Source of the DNA: a virus
Direction: 5' to 3' (one strand)
DNA length: 28,585 bases
Virus record (IMG/VR): IMGVR_UViG_3300030419_007499
Span: 43,123-71,707 of that record
Below are positions 7,745 to 16,015 of the stretch, in pieces. A model generated the notes under the pieces. The model was not told the DNA's origin, did not search any database, and worked only from the letters and a program-made list of their open reading frames with translations. Position 1 is the stretch's first letter, and each line of letters begins with the position of its first letter. The position numbers and the translations under genes were made by a program.

Positions 7745-8800
7745 ATGAATAATCAACCCAAAAAAACACTAATAACAGGAATACTCGGCCAAGATGGAGC
7801 AAACATGGCTGAGTACTTATTGTCTCTCGACGAACAAATAGAAGTTTACGGAATGATGCGTAGATCATCGAACGTAAACGAAACTAACATACTATCGTTT
7901 AAAGATAACCCAAGATTTTCTTTGGTATATGGAGATTTAACAGATGAAATATCTGTAGATAGGCTCGTCAAAGATATACAGCCAGATTATTTTATTAATT
8001 TTGGCGCAAATTCATTTGTTGGTTGTAGCTGGGACATGCCCTTACAAGTCTTCGATGTAAACACGCTTGGAGTGATTAGAGCCCTCGAGGCAATTAGAAA
8101 ATTTAAACCTGATTGTAGATTTTATAGTGCAGGAAGCTCTGAAGAGCTTGGAGACGTTGATTATTCACCACAAGACATAAACCACCCAATCAAGCCAAGA
8201 AGTCCATACGGAGCATCTAAAGCCGCAGCAAGGCACATTGTAAAAGTATACAGAGAATCTTATAGCTTATATGCGATACATAGCATACTATTCAACCACG
8301 AAGGGCTACGTCGTGGAGAGGAGTTTGTTACGCGCAAAATTACAAAAGCTGTAGCAAAAATAGCCACCGCAATAGCGAATAACGAAGATTTTGAGCCTAT
8401 AAAATTAGGAAATGTAAATTCACAAAGAGATTGGTCGGACTCCGAAGACTTTGTAAAAGCTATCTGGCTAATGCTTAATCAAGAACAGCCAAAAGAATAT
8501 GTTTTATCAAGCAATGAAACGCATAGCATTAGAGAATTTGTCGAAAAGGCATTTGGATATGCTTACATATCTGGAGATTGGCACGGCGAAGGCCTTGATG
8601 AAAAGTTCTTACATGAAGGCAACAACGTTCCACTAGTTGAAATTAGTAAAGACTTTTATCGCCCAGCTGAAGTGGAACTACTTTATGGAGACTCTACTCC
8701 CGCAAGGAGAGAACTCAAGTGGGCACCAGAAGTTTCTTTTGACAATTTAGTGCAGCGTATGGTAGAATATGACTTGGAATTAGAGCATGCCAAAAGGTAG
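7745..8800 (+). CDS. gmd: GDP-mannose 4,6-dehydratase-like enzyme
   Basis: A 351-residue extended short-chain dehydrogenase that would convert GDP-mannose to GDP-4-keto-6-deoxymannose, the precursor of GDP-fucose, rhamnose or perosamine. The NADP loop TGILGQDGANMAEYLL closely matches the Gmd form TGxxGQDGxxL, and YGMMRRSSN follows as in Gmd. The catalytic centre has YSAGSSEELG and SPYGASKAAA. SILFNHEGLRRGEEFVTRKIT is the family's substrate loop, close to the usual FNHESPRRG. RDWSDSEDFVKAIWLML and FYRPAEVELLYGD are also diagnostic. Length is normal. It likely supplies deoxysugars to modify virion or host glycans. The stop overlaps the next gene by 14 bases. Confidence 0.9.
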   Translation: MNNQPKKTLITGILGQDGANMAEYLLSLDEQIEVYGMMRRSSNVNETNILSFKDNPRFSLVYGDLTDEISVDRLVKDIQPDYFINFGANSFVGCSWDMPLQVFDVNTLGVIRALEAIRKFKPDCRFYSAGSSEELGDVDYSPQDINHPIKPRSPYGASKAAARHIVKVYRESYSLYAIHSILFNHEGLRRGEEFVTRKITKAVAKIATAIANNEDFEPIKLGNVNSQRDWSDSEDFVKAIWLMLNQEQPKEYVLSSNETHSIREFVEKAFGYAYISGDWHGEGLDEKFLHEGNNVPLVEISKDFYRPAEVELLYGDSTPARRELKWAPEVSFDNLVQRMVEYDLELEHAKR

Positions 8801-9152
8801 AAAAAAAACATTCGAGCAAAAACTAATTGAAAAATTAGTAGTTTGCCCACATCCAAACTCTCCAAGCTCTGAGATCAACTCATTTTGGGGCAGGGAGATG
8901 AAGATACTGAAGTCAGTTTTACAACAATTTCCAAATAAAGAGTTTTGGGAAAAAGTAACATTTGAAAAAAAATTCAAAAGTTTGGCTACAGTTTTAGGAG
9001 ATGTTGGAAAAATTTTCATAAAGAGAAAATACAGTGAGTTTCATTATAAGCCTAAGGAATTTAATATGCCAAAAATTTATGATGAGACTTTTGGAGAGGA
9101 TTTAGAAATAGAAAAGAAAAAAAGATCAATAAAGGATTATTTTAATGAGTAA
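8787..9152 (+). CDS. Hypothetical protein upstream of the recombinase
   Basis: A 121-residue, Lys-rich (predicted basic) protein with no signal or membrane segment. It has a basic N-terminus (MPKGRKKTFEQKL), a single Cys, and a central helical part SFWGREMKILKSVLQQFPNKEFWEKV. It overlaps gmd by 14 bases and the recombinase by 8, so it is almost certainly translated with the replication genes. A DNA-binding replication or recombination accessory, such as a helicase-loader-like factor, would suit the place, but I do not recognise a family and offer this only as a guess. Confidence 0.75.
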   Translation: MPKGRKKTFEQKLIEKLVVCPHPNSPSSEINSFWGREMKILKSVLQQFPNKEFWEKVTFEKKFKSLATVLGDVGKIFIKRKYSEFHYKPKEFNMPKIYDETFGEDLEIEKKKRSIKDYFNE

Positions 9153-10239
9153 AGACGTATTAACAGCAGAAGAACAGATTGAGAGTTTTTTAAATGATAA
9201 AAAAAATCGACAGTACCACTATAACCACCTAAAAGAAGAAGATTATAAGATTTCTTCTGGCAGTCTTAATTTGGACTTAGCTATGGATGGTGGTCTAGGC
9301 TGTGGAATACACAGGTTCACAGGAGTTAATGAGGGCGGGAAAACTAGTTGCGCATTAGCTTTTGCAAAGCACTTTCAAAGTCACTTTGGAGACATAGGAA
9401 AGATAATTTACTTTAAAGCCGAGGGAAGATTATCAAGCGATATGGTAAAAAGAGCAGGAGTAAACACTGACGAGAGAAACTGGTGCGTTATTGCTTGTAA
9501 TATTTTTGAGAAAGTTTTTGATCTCATTCGTGACTTAGTTCAAAACAATCAAGAAAAGCGTAAGTATATGTTCATAATAGACAGTATGGATGGTTTATGT
9601 CGCCAAGCAGATTATGACAAAGCTTTTGGAGATGCAGAACAAGTTGCGGGAGGAAGTTTAATATCTTCAGTTTTTCTTAAAAAACAATCGCTACCAATAG
9701 CTATGAACGGACATATCGCAATCATAACAAGTCAAGTTCGCGTAGAGATACCTACTGGTTTTAGCAGGACTGGAGCTAAGCCAAAATCTGCTGGAGGACA
9801 CGCGGTTAAGCATTATGCCAACAATATATTAGAATTTGAAGAAAGATACAACGCTGACATTTTCTGGGAGAATCCAAATGCAGAAACGGCAGATAAAAAA
9901 GGAAACCCAACTGGACACACATGCAAAATAACTTTCAAAAAGAGCGTGAACGAAAAAACTGGGGCAAAAGTTAGATATCCAATTAAGTACGGAAGAAGCA
10001 ACGGAAATTCAATATGGATCGAAAGAGAACTTATAGATATGATGCTTCTTTGGGGATACTTCGACAAAAGCGGGGCATGGATTAAGTTCTCAGAAGATAT
10101 TTATGAAAAATACAAAGATCTAGGATTACCAGAAAAAATACAAGGAGAACCCAAACTATTAAATCTTTTACAAGAGAACAAAGAGTTGTCTAAAGCTTTA
10201 ATTGACGAGTTTAAAGAAGATATTTTAAAAAATGAATAA
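9145..10239 (+). CDS. UvsX/RecA-like recombinase
   Basis: A 364-residue ATPase of the RecA fold. The Walker A motif is GVNEGGKTS (residues 60-68), preceded by SGSLNLDLAMDGGLGCGIHRFTG, the usual RecA/UvsX lead-in. Walker B is in MFIIDSMDGL. The segment with HIAIITSQVRVEI and GGHAVKHYANNILEFEER matches the L2/C-terminal core arrangement of phage UvsX proteins. Expected role: strand exchange in phage recombination, repair and recombination-primed replication. IIYFKAEGR replaces the more usual YIDTE, with the Glu retained. An AAAGG about 9 bases before the ATG is a possible ribosome binding site. It overlaps both neighbours by 8 bases, in one replication operon. Confidence 0.88.
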   Translation: MSKDVLTAEEQIESFLNDKKNRQYHYNHLKEEDYKISSGSLNLDLAMDGGLGCGIHRFTGVNEGGKTSCALAFAKHFQSHFGDIGKIIYFKAEGRLSSDMVKRAGVNTDERNWCVIACNIFEKVFDLIRDLVQNNQEKRKYMFIIDSMDGLCRQADYDKAFGDAEQVAGGSLISSVFLKKQSLPIAMNGHIAIITSQVRVEIPTGFSRTGAKPKSAGGHAVKHYANNILEFEERYNADIFWENPNAETADKKGNPTGHTCKITFKKSVNEKTGAKVRYPIKYGRSNGNSIWIERELIDMMLLWGYFDKSGAWIKFSEDIYEKYKDLGLPEKIQGEPKLLNLLQENKELSKALIDEFKEDILKNE

Positions 10240-10894
10240 CCTCCAAAGACATGATTTGTTTATTTCATCTGTTTGGACTAAAAAAATTCCCGACTCTCAA
10301 GAAATTAATAAAAATTTATTAAAAGATATATTTGAGAATAAATCAGAAAGCTCTGATCCAAATGTGTACGGAGGAAGAGAGACTGCCTTAAAATCAACAG
10401 AGCACCTTACTAAACTTTTTAATTACGCTGAATTGTTAGCTAAAGAAATTGCTGATTTTATGGGGGTTATCAGCGAAACAGGAAGGCGACCAGAGGTTTC
10501 TTGTTTTTGGGGAAATATAAATAAAGAAAAAGAATTTAATCCACCACATGTTCACGCGAACAGCAGTTTATCTGGAGCTTATTATGTAAAAGTGCCAGAT
10601 AGTGCTGAGCAAACTGAAGATCAATGCGTGCCAGCGGGGAATATTTGTTTTCACGATACTAGATTGGAAAAGTGTGCAACAACACCTCTTTACGAAGAGA
10701 GTTTAGGATACTTAGATTTAGCCAATTATTCTTTTCAAAAGGGTAAAAAACACAATCCTTGGCTAGATAATGTCGCTAAATTTAAGCCAGAAGAAGGATT
10801 AATGATAATCTTTCCATCATGGCTTTTACATTATGTAGAGCCAAACTTATCAAGCGAAGACAGAATCGCTATATCTTTTAATATTTCTTTTTAA
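10232..10894 (+). CDS. 2OG-Fe(II) oxygenase, TIGR02466-like
   Basis: A 220-residue protein of the putative prolyl-hydroxylase group common in marine phages. The core of the double-stranded beta helix is visible: an iron-binding region PPHVHANSSLSGAYYVKVP, then NICFHDTR, and the distal part EGLMIIFPSWLLHYVEPN with the second His. The Arg in EDRIAISFNISF is in the place of the 2-oxoglutarate anchor. It would hydroxylate a protein or another substrate using O2 and 2-oxoglutarate; the target is unknown. It overlaps the recombinase by 8 bases and stops 4 bases before the small nuclease gene. It has no Shine-Dalgarno sequence, so translation may be coupled to the upstream gene. Confidence 0.85.
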   Translation: MNNLQRHDLFISSVWTKKIPDSQEINKNLLKDIFENKSESSDPNVYGGRETALKSTEHLTKLFNYAELLAKEIADFMGVISETGRRPEVSCFWGNINKEKEFNPPHVHANSSLSGAYYVKVPDSAEQTEDQCVPAGNICFHDTRLEKCATTPLYEESLGYLDLANYSFQKGKKHNPWLDNVAKFKPEEGLMIIFPSWLLHYVEPNLSSEDRIAISFNISF

Positions 10895-10898
10895 TAAA

Positions 10899-11309
10899 AT
10901 GGAATTTAAAACAATATCTGGCTCAATCAAACGAGTCAAAAATATAAGAAAAAGAATCATAGACTGGGACTCGCCCAGTAAAAGTAAACGACAAAGAGAA
11001 GTAAAAAAATTTTTAAAAAAATTCTGGCAGAGCCATGTTGTCTTTGAAGAATTTCCAGTTGCAGGCACTAGGCTCAGCATTGACTTTTACAACGCTAATA
11101 AAAGAATAGCCATAGAAGTTCAAGGATCGCAACATACAAAGTATAATAAATTTTTTCATGGAGGTCATAAAAACAACTATTTAGAACAACTTAAAAGAGA
11201 TGAAATAAAATTTAAATTTTGTGAATTAAATGAAATTTCATTAATCGAGATATATGATTCAGATGAAATTAACCTTTCTTTATTTAAAAAGTTTGACATC
11301 ACACTATAA
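10899..11309 (+). CDS. Small PD-(D/E)XK endonuclease (Vsr/DUF559-like)
   Basis: A 136-residue protein with the core of a PD-(D/E)XK nuclease: E in VVFEEFPVAGT, D in LSIDFYN, and E-x-Q in IAIEVQGSQHTKY, then LEQLKRDEIKFKFCELNEISLIEI, which matches the later strands and helices of Vsr/DUF559-like enzymes. The N-terminal 45 residues are very basic (KRVKNIRKRI, SKSKRQREVKKFLKKF) and may bind DNA. It could be a nicking enzyme, a Holliday junction or branch nuclease, or a repair enzyme. The position in the recombination/replication block favours branch processing, but that is inference. The -35 of the next promoter lies inside its 3' end. Confidence 0.8.
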   Translation: MEFKTISGSIKRVKNIRKRIIDWDSPSKSKRQREVKKFLKKFWQSHVVFEEFPVAGTRLSIDFYNANKRIAIEVQGSQHTKYNKFFHGGHKNNYLEQLKRDEIKFKFCELNEISLIEIYDSDEINLSLFKKFDITL

Positions 11310-11321
11310 ATAGTGTAAAAT
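11293..11321 (+). promoter_or_regulatory. Leaderless promoter of the 11328 gene
   Basis: TTGACA (11293-11298), 17-base spacer, TAAAAT (11316-11321); ATG 6 bases later at 11328. The sequence also contains TAGTGTAAAAT, so the two motif classes coincide here. The spacer holds a perfect inverted repeat. Confidence 0.85.
11301..11316. repeat. Perfect 16-bp palindrome between -35 and -10, operator candidate
   Basis: ACACTAT-AA-ATAGTGT: two 7-bp arms with a 2-base centre, filling the promoter spacer. The place is typical of repressor binding sites. The right half ATAGTGT is the same string that begins several of the AGTGTAA motifs elsewhere in the window. Confidence 0.5.
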
Positions 11322-11327
11322 ATATGT

Positions 11328-11597
11328 ATGAACGCAGAAGATATTGATCCAGATAATTTGCCACTATTTCAAATACCAGAGTCTTTTTTGAAAAAAATTT
11401 TCGAATTGACTGGAAGTGGCTCTGAAGGCAGGGGATTTGTGTTGTCTTATGTGGCGCAAGACGGCAGACCATTAGTTTATGCAAGAGCGGACACACAAAT
11501 AATTGAAATGGGCCTTCGTAAAACCTTAGAAAAATATTTGGCAGAAGTAGAAAGAGCCGAAGATGCGCAAAATTTAAATTCAGAAAACGAAGAATAA
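11328..11597 (+). CDS. Small acidic hypothetical protein
   Basis: An 89-residue acidic protein with no signal peptide or membrane segment. A central part GSEGRGFVLSYVAQDGRPLVYARADTQIIEMGLRKTLEKYL looks like a short beta hairpin followed by an amphipathic helix, and the tail ends in Asn/Glu repeats. I do not recognise a family. It has its own leaderless promoter with a palindrome in the spacer, and sits immediately before the helicase promoter, so it may be an early or regulatory product. Small acidic proteins in such places are often host-takeover or inhibitor proteins, but no motif supports a specific role. Confidence 0.7.
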   Translation: MNAEDIDPDNLPLFQIPESFLKKIFELTGSGSEGRGFVLSYVAQDGRPLVYARADTQIIEMGLRKTLEKYLAEVERAEDAQNLNSENEE

Positions 11598-11600
11598 GTC

Positions 11601-11629
11601 TTGACGGTAGCTAAAATTTAGTCTATAAT
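11601..11629 (+). promoter_or_regulatory. Leaderless promoter of the helicase-primase operon
   Basis: TTGACG (11601-11606), 17-base spacer, TATAAT (11624-11629). The helicase ATG at 11636 follows after 6 bases. It would drive helicase, primase and RecB-like nuclease, whose coding regions overlap. Confidence 0.85.
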
Positions 11630-11635
11630 CAGTTC

Positions 11636-13126
11636 ATGATTTTTTCGCTAGAGCTAGAAAGACAATTGCTTGCTGGTTTAATTAAATACCCTCACAAATA
11701 TTCGGATATTTCAACACTTACTACTTCCGAGGATTTTTATTCAGAAGATTCAGTTGTTCATAAAACAATCTTTAATACTCTCGCCCAAGCTATAGAAAAT
11801 GGCGAAAATGTAAATGAGGCTACGGTCGCCCACAGAGTATTATCTTTAGGGATTTCGTTTGAAGATAATATAGGTATCGGCGATTATATTAATTCTTTAG
11901 GATTAATAAAAATAAGCGAAAACTCTATTTTACATGTAGCAAAAGAATTAAAAAAGATGACCGTAAGAAGGCAGCTTGCTTCTTGTGGAGAGAGAATTTC
12001 AAAAACCATGCATAAACTAGATTCTTCGGAATCTTTTAATGACATAGTGTCTAAAGCCGATAAGCTTTACAACGGACAAGTTAATTTATATGATGTTGGC
12101 GATAGAAAGCCAGAAAACATTTTTGATGAAATGAAAGAATGGATTGAGTTTAGGGGGGAAAATCCAATTGAAGAGTTTGGCATGATGGGACCTCATAAAA
12201 GAGTCAATGAACTATATGGCTCTTTATTGAGGCCTGGCAATATTACAGTAATATGCGCCCGAGCTGGAGTTGGAAAAACGCAATTCTGCATGGACTTTGC
12301 AACAAAAATAAGCGCAGATTATAGTGTTCCAGTTCTACATTTTGACAATGGAGAAATGAGTAAAGAAGAATTGATAGTGAGGCAATGTGCTGCATTATCA
12401 AAAATACCAGTTCATCTACTTGAAACAGGCTTGTGGCGCCAAGCTGGCAACGATATAGTTAAAAAAGTAAGAGAAGTCTGGAATAAAGTTAAGGACATGA
12501 AGTTTTTCTATTACAATGTTGCGGGAATGAGCTCGGAAGATATGATCAACTTATTAAAAAGATTTTATTTTTCCGAAGTTGGCAGAGGAAAGCAAATGAT
12601 ATTTTCTTTTGATTATATTAAAACCACTTCCGAGTCAAACGAAAAAAACAGATCCGAATGGGAGCTAGTTGGGAACATGGTTCAAAGATTTAAAGATTGT
12701 ATTCATAGAGATATAAAGTTCGATGGAGAGCCAGTAATATCTATGATTACAAGTGTTCAAAGCAATCGACAGGGAATTGTGAACAATCGTCGTGCAGAAA
12801 ATATTGTTGATGATGAATCTATATTTTCTTTGTCAGATCGAATTATTCAGTTTGCATCACACGCATTTATATTACGCAAAAAGACTGAAGATGAAATGGA
12901 ACAAGAACCAAATTTTGGTACCCACAAGTTTAAATGTGTTAAGTATAGGCATCTTGGACAAGATGTAAACGGCGCGGTTAATCCAATTAGAATGCCAGAC
13001 GGTTCGTTACAACAAAATTATATTCATCTTGATTTTAATAATTTTCACATTACAGAAAAAGGCGATCTCCGAGACTTAGTGAGATACCTAAACCAAAACC
13101 CACAAATTGTCGAAGATGGAAACTAA
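11636..13126 (+). CDS. dnaB: Replicative DNA helicase, DnaB-like
   Basis: A 496-residue hexameric helicase. The N-terminal DnaB domain is at about residues 1-110, beginning SLELERQLLAGLIKYP, the usual first helix. The RecA-like motor domain starts near residue 185 with LYGSLLRPGNITVICARA. Walker A is ARAGVGKT (208-215), LHFDNGEMSKEEL is the H1a region with catalytic Glu, Walker B is MIFSFDYIK, and the SVQSNRQG region and RIIQFASHAFILRKK correspond to the later DnaB motifs. It unwinds the replication fork and should pair with the primase encoded next, whose start lies within its last codons. The length is typical for phage members. Confidence 0.92.
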   Translation: MIFSLELERQLLAGLIKYPHKYSDISTLTTSEDFYSEDSVVHKTIFNTLAQAIENGENVNEATVAHRVLSLGISFEDNIGIGDYINSLGLIKISENSILHVAKELKKMTVRRQLASCGERISKTMHKLDSSESFNDIVSKADKLYNGQVNLYDVGDRKPENIFDEMKEWIEFRGENPIEEFGMMGPHKRVNELYGSLLRPGNITVICARAGVGKTQFCMDFATKISADYSVPVLHFDNGEMSKEELIVRQCAALSKIPVHLLETGLWRQAGNDIVKKVREVWNKVKDMKFFYYNVAGMSSEDMINLLKRFYFSEVGRGKQMIFSFDYIKTTSESNEKNRSEWELVGNMVQRFKDCIHRDIKFDGEPVISMITSVQSNRQGIVNNRRAENIVDDESIFSLSDRIIQFASHAFILRKKTEDEMEQEPNFGTHKFKCVKYRHLGQDVNGAVNPIRMPDGSLQQNYIHLDFNNFHITEKGDLRDLVRYLNQNPQIVEDGN

Positions 13127-14171
13127 CACCACAGATGTTAAATCAGTCCTAGAAAAATTAGGCTATAGATTGTCCGACTTTGGAGATTCATGGCGCACAA
13201 GCGCATTATATAGAGGCGGAGATAATCCAACTGCTTTAAAAATATATAAAAACTCAGGAGTCTGGACAGATTATGTAGATGGCAATAAGAGTATGCCGTT
13301 AGCGGCATTAGTGCAAAAAACTTTAGGAACAACTGATACGAAAATAATAAGCGAATACATTAACACAGAAAAAGATAATAATTTTACATATAATAAAAGG
13401 AGCTCGAAAATACAAATGGAAGAAACTTACCCAGAAGAAGTATTAGACAGGTTATTACCTCATTATAAATTTTATAATTCAAAAAAGATTAGCGACGAAA
13501 CACTAAAATTTTATAAATGTGGCTTAGCAACCACAGGCGCAATGAATAATAGGTATGTTTTTCCAATATACAATGATGCGGGCAAAATATGTGGATTTTC
13601 TGGTAGGAACGCCTCCAACAATGTTAATCGCGCAAAATGGAAACACATGGGCAGAAAGACTAACTGGAGCTATCCTCTTTACCTCGGCGCAGGAGCAAAG
13701 TTAGAAATACTAGAGTCCATAGATCAAAAAAAAGAAGTTATCCTTGTTGAGAGTATTGGAGACTCAATGGCCTTGTTTGAAAATGGTTATAAAAATAACT
13801 TAGTAACTTTTGGGCTAGATGCTTCTCCAAAATTAATGACGACTTTAATTACGCTAAATCCAGAAAAAATTATTATTGCTACAAATAATGATTCGTCATC
13901 AGACAAAAACCGCGGACTAGAAAGCGCAGTTAAAATCTTTATAAAACTATTAAAATATTTTGACATTAACTCTTTAATCATAAAACCCCCAAGCAGAAAT
14001 GATTTTGGAGCCATGCAGGAACTAGAAATAAGCTTTGATAATTGGTATAATAGATCTCCAGACAAAAATAAAATGTATAAATACATATTAAATTGTGCAC
14101 AAAAATTTGGTAAAACAGTTTTTTCTCCAACGAAGCAAAAGCTTATTGAATCTAGAATCCTAAATGAATAA
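13116..14171 (+). CDS. DNA primase, Toprim type
   Basis: A 351-residue primase. The N-terminal 60 residues follow the outline of a CHC2-type zinc domain (DSWRTSALYRGGDNPTALKI, then WTDYVDGNKSMPLAALVQ) but have no zinc-binding cysteines. The middle holds YVFPIYNDAGKICGFSGRN, the usual lead-in to Toprim. The Toprim domain has the catalytic Glu at E212 (ILVESIGDS) and an Asp motif reading NND (257-259) where DxD is normal. NRGLESAVKIF follows. It should lay down RNA primers for the polymerase at 17046. Start at ATG 13116 overlaps the helicase by 11 bases; a TTG at 13107 is the only earlier choice. Phage primases of this type are common, and the missing Cys may mean altered template recognition. 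Confidence 0.87.
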   Translation: METNTTDVKSVLEKLGYRLSDFGDSWRTSALYRGGDNPTALKIYKNSGVWTDYVDGNKSMPLAALVQKTLGTTDTKIISEYINTEKDNNFTYNKRSSKIQMEETYPEEVLDRLLPHYKFYNSKKISDETLKFYKCGLATTGAMNNRYVFPIYNDAGKICGFSGRNASNNVNRAKWKHMGRKTNWSYPLYLGAGAKLEILESIDQKKEVILVESIGDSMALFENGYKNNLVTFGLDASPKLMTTLITLNPEKIIIATNNDSSSDKNRGLESAVKIFIKLLKYFDINSLIIKPPSRNDFGAMQELEISFDNWYNRSPDKNKMYKYILNCAQKFGKTVFSPTKQKLIESRILNE

Positions 14172-15213
14172 ACTTTCTGCAAGCAGAATTAAAGTCGCCC
14201 AAACTTGTTCTTGGCAGTATTGGGCTAAGTATATATTAAAGCTACCAGACAAATCAAACGACGGCGCTAAAAGGGGAAGTATATGCCATTTAGTATTTGA
14301 ATGCCTAGGAAATCCTAGGCATAAAAAACATTATACAAAAATTTTAAAAAATAAAAATATATTTGCGTCAAGAGCGGTAGAGAGATTAGTCATGAGACAT
14401 GCGGTTAGAGAGAAAGTCGACGATAAGGAGAATATCTCTTTGATTAAAGATATGACACTAAATGGCCTACAATATGATTTCTTCGGAAAAGAAAACGGAA
14501 AGCCGACCGAATCAATTTCAGAAAAAGAATTTAATATAAAGATAGATAAGGATGGGAAAAAATATGCGATTAGAGGCTTTATAGATAAGTTGTTCTTGTA
14601 CAAGAGAAAAAGCTTAGCAATAATTCGTGACTTCAAGAGTAGTAAACAAATATTCAAAGGCAAAGAAGTTACAAACAACTTACAAGACTTAATGTATTGT
14701 CTTGCGGTTAAGCACTTATATCCAGATTACTTAAAAAGGCGCTCTGAATTTGTCTTTTTGAAGTTTGATCTTTCTAAAGATATGTTTGGAAAGGCTGGAA
14801 AAGGGCTATTAGAAATGAGCGCTATTGATGGAGACGAGCTAGAAGGATTTGAATATGAACTTACCGAAATACAAAAATATTTAGATAATTTTAACATTGC
14901 CTGTGCGAAAAGCAGTTTTGCTGCAGACCAAGATTATCCAAAAGACGGAACTTTTGGCGGACCATTAGTATGCGGAAAGGAGGGACATAAAAAGCGCAGA
15001 GGAGAGTTTTTGTTAGATGCTCAAGGGAGCAAAATAGAAAATTACATTTGTCCCGTTCGAAAACCAATGGAGTATTATGTTTTGTTAGACAAAGATGGAA
15101 AAATCTTAGCTTCAAGTTTTAAAAAAGATAAAAAAAACTTGCAACTTAAAAAACAAAAAGGCCAAAGAATAGAACTCAGAAAATACGGCGGCTGTCCCAG
15201 ATGGGAAAAATAG
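14164..15213 (+). CDS. RecB/Cas4-like PD-(D/E)XK nuclease
   Basis: A 349-residue exonuclease-type protein. The beginning SASRIKVAQTCSWQYWAKYIL is the usual first helix with a Cys, followed by the GSICHLVFE motif (H42). The active site has D141 in IRGFIDKLF and D156-F-K158 in IIRDFKSSK, followed by Q174 and Y178 of QDLMYCLAV. The C-terminal third adds VCGKEGHKKR, YICPVRKP and GGCPRW, giving three spaced cysteines that, with C15, recall the iron-sulfur cluster of AddB/Cas4-type nucleases. Likely role: DNA end processing in replication and recombination. The start overlaps the primase by 8 bases. Cas4 proper is unlikely because no CRISPR genes are near. Confidence 0.86.
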   Translation: MNKLSASRIKVAQTCSWQYWAKYILKLPDKSNDGAKRGSICHLVFECLGNPRHKKHYTKILKNKNIFASRAVERLVMRHAVREKVDDKENISLIKDMTLNGLQYDFFGKENGKPTESISEKEFNIKIDKDGKKYAIRGFIDKLFLYKRKSLAIIRDFKSSKQIFKGKEVTNNLQDLMYCLAVKHLYPDYLKRRSEFVFLKFDLSKDMFGKAGKGLLEMSAIDGDELEGFEYELTEIQKYLDNFNIACAKSSFAADQDYPKDGTFGGPLVCGKEGHKKRRGEFLLDAQGSKIENYICPVRKPMEYYVLLDKDGKILASSFKKDKKNLQLKKQKGQRIELRKYGGCPRWEK

Positions 15214-15215
15214 TA

Positions 15216-15244
15216 TTGACTTCAATTGTTATTTGTGGTAACAT
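15216..15244 (+). promoter_or_regulatory. Leaderless promoter of the PHP-cupin-exonuclease operon
   Basis: TTGACT (15216-15221), 17-base spacer, TAACAT (15239-15244), then 6 bases to the ATG at 15251. Confidence 0.8.
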
Positions 15245-15250
15245 ATTCTT

Positions 15251-16015
15251 ATGTTGCCTTTATTCAAAAGCCACTTTTCTATTGGTAAATCAATATTAAC
15301 TTTAAATTTACCGTCACAATGTACCGACGGAGGACCAGACAGCATATTTAAAATAGCTAACGACAATAATCTCGACGAACTCATTTTAGTAGAAGACTCC
15401 TTTAATGGCTTTTTACAAGCAAAGAAAAATGCAGAGGAATTAGAGATTCAGCTAATATTTGGCATAAGATTTGTAATTGCTGAAGATATCGACGAAAAAC
15501 TAAGCAAAGATAACAACAACCAACACAAAATTATTATCTTTGCAAAAAACGACGAAGGGATAAAGTCTTTATATAAAATATACAACAGGGCCTTTGCGAG
15601 AGGATTTGGTCATTTAGATTACAAATCTCTTAAAGAGCTTTGGAACAAAAATCTAAAGTTGGCAGTTCCATTTTATGATTCTTTTTTATTTGCAAATTTA
15701 ATTTCTTTTTCTAACTGCGTTCCAGACTTTACTTTTTGTAAACCAACTTTTTTTATTGAGAGCAATAACTTACCTTTTGACTTTTTAGTCGAACCAATAG
15801 TAAAGAAGTACTGCAAAGAAAATAAGTTTTCAATACAAAAAGTAAAGACAATTTATTATAACAAAAAAAGAGACGCAAAAGCCTTTCAAACATACAAATG
15901 CTTATGCTCTAGAGGTTTTGGTAGGCAAAAAACTTTAGAGGAACCAAACTTAGACCACTTTGGTAGTGATGAGTTTTGTTTCGAAAGCTGGCAAAAAGAA
16001 AATGAAAATAGATAA
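15251..16015 (+). CDS. Stand-alone PHP domain of DNA polymerase III alpha, degenerate
   Basis: A 254-residue protein that matches the first quarter of bacterial DnaE and nothing else. Recognisable in order are LFKSHFSIGKSILTLN (the LHxHSxYSLLDG motif), FNGFLQAKKNAEELEIQLIFGIRF (the usual G..EFYKAAKKAGIKPIIGCE), IIIFAKNDEGIKSLYKIYNRAF (LLAKNxxGYxNLxKL) and a C-terminal LEEPNLDHFGSDEFCFES that equals the DnaE region before the palm. Most PHP metal ligands are lost: the first His is Lys, the TDHG block is EDSF and the GCE Glu is Arg. So it is probably a structural partner that rebuilds the polymerase with the core at 17046, rather than a nuclease. Overlaps the cupin by 14 bases. Confidence 0.8.
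   Translation: MLPLFKSHFSIGKSILTLNLPSQCTDGGPDSIFKIANDNNLDELILVEDSFNGFLQAKKNAEELEIQLIFGIRFVIAEDIDEKLSKDNNNQHKIIIFAKNDEGIKSLYKIYNRAFARGFGHLDYKSLKELWNKNLKLAVPFYDSFLFANLISFSNCVPDFTFCKPTFFIESNNLPFDFLVEPIVKKYCKENKFSIQKVKTIYYNKKRDAKAFQTYKCLCSRGFGRQKTLEEPNLDHFGSDEFCFESWQKENENR

Noticed and set aside
14164-15213. Cas4, implying a phage CRISPR system
   Set aside because: No repeats, cas1 or cas2 are visible and the gene is tied to the replication operon by overlap with the primase.
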